Shown here piece by piece: positions 61,279 to 64,000 of a stretch of DNA of 64,000 bases (position 1 is its first letter; every line of letters starts with the position of its first letter). The stretch spans positions 930,001-994,000 of the forward strand of contig OZ199839.1 of assembly GCA_964304625.1 (NCBI GenBank), read 5' to 3'. Below the pieces are notes generated by a model. The model saw only the letters and a program-made list of their open reading frames with translations, searched no databases and was not told the origin of the DNA. The position numbers were made by a program, and so were the translations under genes. The DNA comes from Kudoa neothunni (taxonomy: Eukaryota; Cnidaria).

Positions 61279-61939
61279 ACCTTATTATAAAGGGTATTTG
61301 CCATAAACAGCAGAATAATGGACATGATCAATATCGATTATATCGAACACAATTGACACTGCGTAATATTTTATTTTTTTGCATGTATTAGTTTTAATGT
61401 GTGTAGATTTTATACTTAATATTTTATTTATAGTATGGTAGTTATGTAATATTGTGATCATTTAGTTTCTTCTCTTAATTATTTTAATAATTTAAAACAT
61501 TCAGTTTGGCGATGCATCCTTTATATTCCTCAAAATTTGTTAATTACAATCATTATTTAGATGTACAGTTAGCGAACGGTTTTGCGCACTTATTAAAAAT
61601 CAACACAATTTGAATAATCAATTGTTCAATCAATATATAATTATTTTTTAATGTTTTTACTAAAGAATTTCGATCTAAATAATATAATCAGGTTGAGAAA
61701 TTTCAAGATTATTAACTACATGACTGTCCTGTTTTATGTACTTTTTCCGGAACGATTTTGAAAAAATGGAGAAATTTTGTTTAATATTCGAAAGAATAAA
61801 TAAAAAAAATCAAATCAAAACATGAAATAATAAAATATGTCCACAATATCTCTTCAAAGGCTGCCGATTTTGTTACTATAAAGAACCAGACATATCCGAC
61901 ATCATATCCAACCGCTATGGCATCTTTATAAAAATTTGT
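61279..61939. other. Intergenic, nothing recognised
   Basis: AT-rich sequence. A short minus-strand hydrophobic frame near 61285-61340 (MSIILLFMANTLYN) could be an exon of the gene disrupted by the MULE, but there is no further support. Confidence 0.3.
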
Positions 61940-64000
61940 TTAACCCTCTTAGAGCTCAAAAGGTTACATACATTAAGTCATTTTGGGGTATAAATATACC
62001 CCAATTTTTTAGATGATTAAAGGATTGAACACAAAACGATAAATGTTTTCATTTGCGAATTTATTAATATGACTTTAAAAAATTATCCGAGTTCGACAAA
62101 AAGATCAATCGATCATGATCGCGATGATGAAAACTATATTTCAAATATTTATTCAATTTTTTCTGGCCAAATAACTAATTTTTTTATTTCTGAGTGAAAA
62201 AATTATTTGTTTCTAAATGTATGAAATTCAATTATATTAAATAGTTATGTATATTATTATGTGCTCGTGCTTGTAAGTACGCAAAACTAGATGTAGCCAA
62301 TTTCACACACATTTTCAAGCGATTCCGAAGGAATTACTCAATATTGGTTGGCGACTGTTCTTTCATTTAAAAAATATTACACGTTTTTACTAAAAATTCG
62401 ATATTTTAATCACGTTATTTAAACAATTATTGAATAATTTTATGTAATATTGCGCAGAAAAATGCGTAAAGCCCAAAGAGTGATCAATTTTACACACTTT
62501 TTTCTGGAACCAAGGGGATTACATAAAACCAGCCACTGACGGTATTAACAAAATTTCTATTTAATGATAACCTAATTCTAATTATAGGAATCTAAAACAA
62601 TTTTTACACATTTTATACCAAATTATGTTGAGTTATAGAAGTGTTTAACATAACGATCACTAACAACTTATTGGATGAAATACAGATAATCCTATTATTG
62701 TTATTTGTTAAATAAATATCTCAATATTCTGATTCATTAATGTTGGGTTAATCGTAACCTTTAATAGCCGTCTCTATTCTGCAGTTCTTCGAAACTTGGC
62801 ATTAGTCACATTGAGCCATGAATAATATGCAGAAATTATTTGGGCAAAATACGAATAATGTTGTTAAAGGTTCAATAGCAGAATGAGTTGATGAATGTCA
62901 CGACGAACCATCGAGTCAACATTAAACTTTCATTTGAACATTGGGAAAAAACAAAAGCACCACGTTCTTTCTTCATTAGCTCTTTTTTTGGAAGCAAAGG
63001 ACATCCTTTAATTCGATTATTCCGGATGGTCCCACAATAAATCCCTCTTTTCTAATATTATTTACATCTTGAATGACGTAAACCAATTATCAAAGTACAC
63101 TAGAAGATTTTTATTTCTAGGAAAATGATCGCATAATCTCCAAAACTTAAGCCACAACTTTCAGCGACCATAGGAGGTAGGTTTACCGTCATATAAATTA
63201 TAGTTATAAACCATCACACTACATCTACATAATGGAAAAACTTAAACCCCCATTTTGTAGGTTTATTTGGGGTTTATTGTTTTGCTCAACATTTACCTCT
63301 GAATGGGACCATCTGCTCATCCACCGGATTGATAGTTTTGGAACTGATTTTTAAAAACGTTTATTCCCAAATGTTCCGAAAAGGGTCAAATTTTTGTAAA
63401 TCGATCAAAGCACCGAGCGAGATGGTTGATCATTTGTAATTTTTTTGTTGTCGTTAAAATGTGAATATTTTGATATCTGCTCGAATCTATCTCTCGAAAC
63501 GACATCAGAAATAGGGAGATAATTAAAATATTTAGACCAATAACATGTGTGTAAGGGGGCATTTGAACGATCCCTGTCAAGATCGGAATTCCATGGTAGC
63601 TTTAGATTTCTGGAAGAGGTTCTATAGTTAGAATTATTCTGGATTGCTTATCGATTTGATTCGACCACAATCAATTCAACAGTTCATTATAGAATAATCT
63701 ATTAAATAATCTACGGGATAGATTAACCCGTTTAGATTTTCAAAACGATCGTTATCGTTGGATAATTTCTGTGACAAACCTATGTTGCTTAAGGTTTTTT
63801 TCCGTTTTATTTCTGAATTAATTTAGGAATCAATTTCAATATCGGAATCATCTGATGATACACATTCTTCTTGTTTCGTATTTGATGGTATAATCAATGG
63901 ATCGTCGTCAGAATACGTATCTGGTTCAGATGTCAGCATCAGGTAGAACAATGATTTCTGAAAGTTCGTTTTCATTTCCATCATTGTTAATCCGAACGTC
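61940..64000 (-). mobile_element. piggyBac (PGBD-like) element, cut by the window end
   Basis: The left end TTAACCCTCTTAGAGCTCAA at 61940 is a piggyBac-type terminus. On the minus strand the transposase follows from 64000 downward. It has an acidic N-terminus, then VVSRDRFEQISKYSHFNDNK (about 63430-63500), PVDEQMVPFRGKC (about 63288-63327), YDGKPTSYGR, LVYFDNWFTSFKM (about 63060-63105), EKRGIYCGTIRNNRIKGCPL and KKERGAFVFSQC. The DNWFTS catalytic Asp is kept, but there are many stops and frame breaks. The other end lies beyond the window. This subfamily differs from the copy at 6201. Confidence 0.7.

Noticed and set aside
1-64000. LTR retroelements, retroviral or Polinton-like elements
   Set aside because: No long terminal repeats, reverse transcriptase, protein-primed polymerase, capsid or envelope motifs were recognised on either strand.

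Overview
The window is AT-rich, intron-containing eukaryotic DNA. It carries animal-type genes: an RNA polymerase subunit RPB8, the ribosome-biogenesis protein UTP11, a beta-1,4-galactosyltransferase, a WW-PDZ scaffold and an HMG-box-like protein. Introns are very short, mostly 35-70 bp, with GT-AG ends and T-rich acceptors. No rRNA, tRNA or CRISPR array was seen. Compact introns, extreme AT content and this mix of DNA transposons (piggyBac, hAT, pogo/Tigger, Tc1/IS630, Merlin/ISXO2-like, FLYWCH-MULE, Helitron-like) would fit a small-genome parasitic metazoan such as a myxozoan cnidarian. That assignment is inference; nothing here proves it.

Layout. 1-697: TTA-rich satellite. 1622-3453 (-): WW-PDZ protein. 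4.1-16.7 kb: transposon graveyard with hAT, Tigger, two piggyBacs, Tc1/IS630 and Helitron-like copies. 17424-18003 (-): RPB8. 18.6-20 kb: decayed Tigger. 20494-23427 (+): type I membrane protein with Cys-rich FN3-like modules. 25184-25918 (-): unidentified small gene. 27106-28267 (+): HMG-box-like gene. 30.1-30.8 kb: Merlin/ISXO2-like remnant. 32577-33573 (-): UTP11. 34.9-36.3 kb: hAT remnants. 36454-37750 (+): galactosyltransferase. 37.9-40.6 kb: Helitron-like repeat holding a nested hAT MITE. 41015-42971 (-): coiled-coil type I membrane protein. 43.7-49.6 kb: repeats. 49994-56892 (+): second, much larger Cys-rich FN3-like membrane protein. 57.4-58.7 kb: repeat. 58.8-61.3 kb: bZIP-like remnant next to a FLYWCH-MULE flanked by a long direct duplication. 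61940 to the window end: a piggyBac on the minus strand.

The most distinctive content is the pair of paralogous surface proteins at 20.5 and 50 kb. Their exons match protein modules, most introns fall in phase 1, and modules share the signature C-x(17-20)-C-x5-C-x3-C followed by an FN3-type L-x-x-x-T-x-Y turn. Each has a signal peptide split by a phase-1 intron and a C-terminal membrane span with a short tail. I do not recognise the family; it looks like a lineage-specific surface family built by exon duplication. Exon structures were derived by hand from splice signals and reading phase and have no transcript support.
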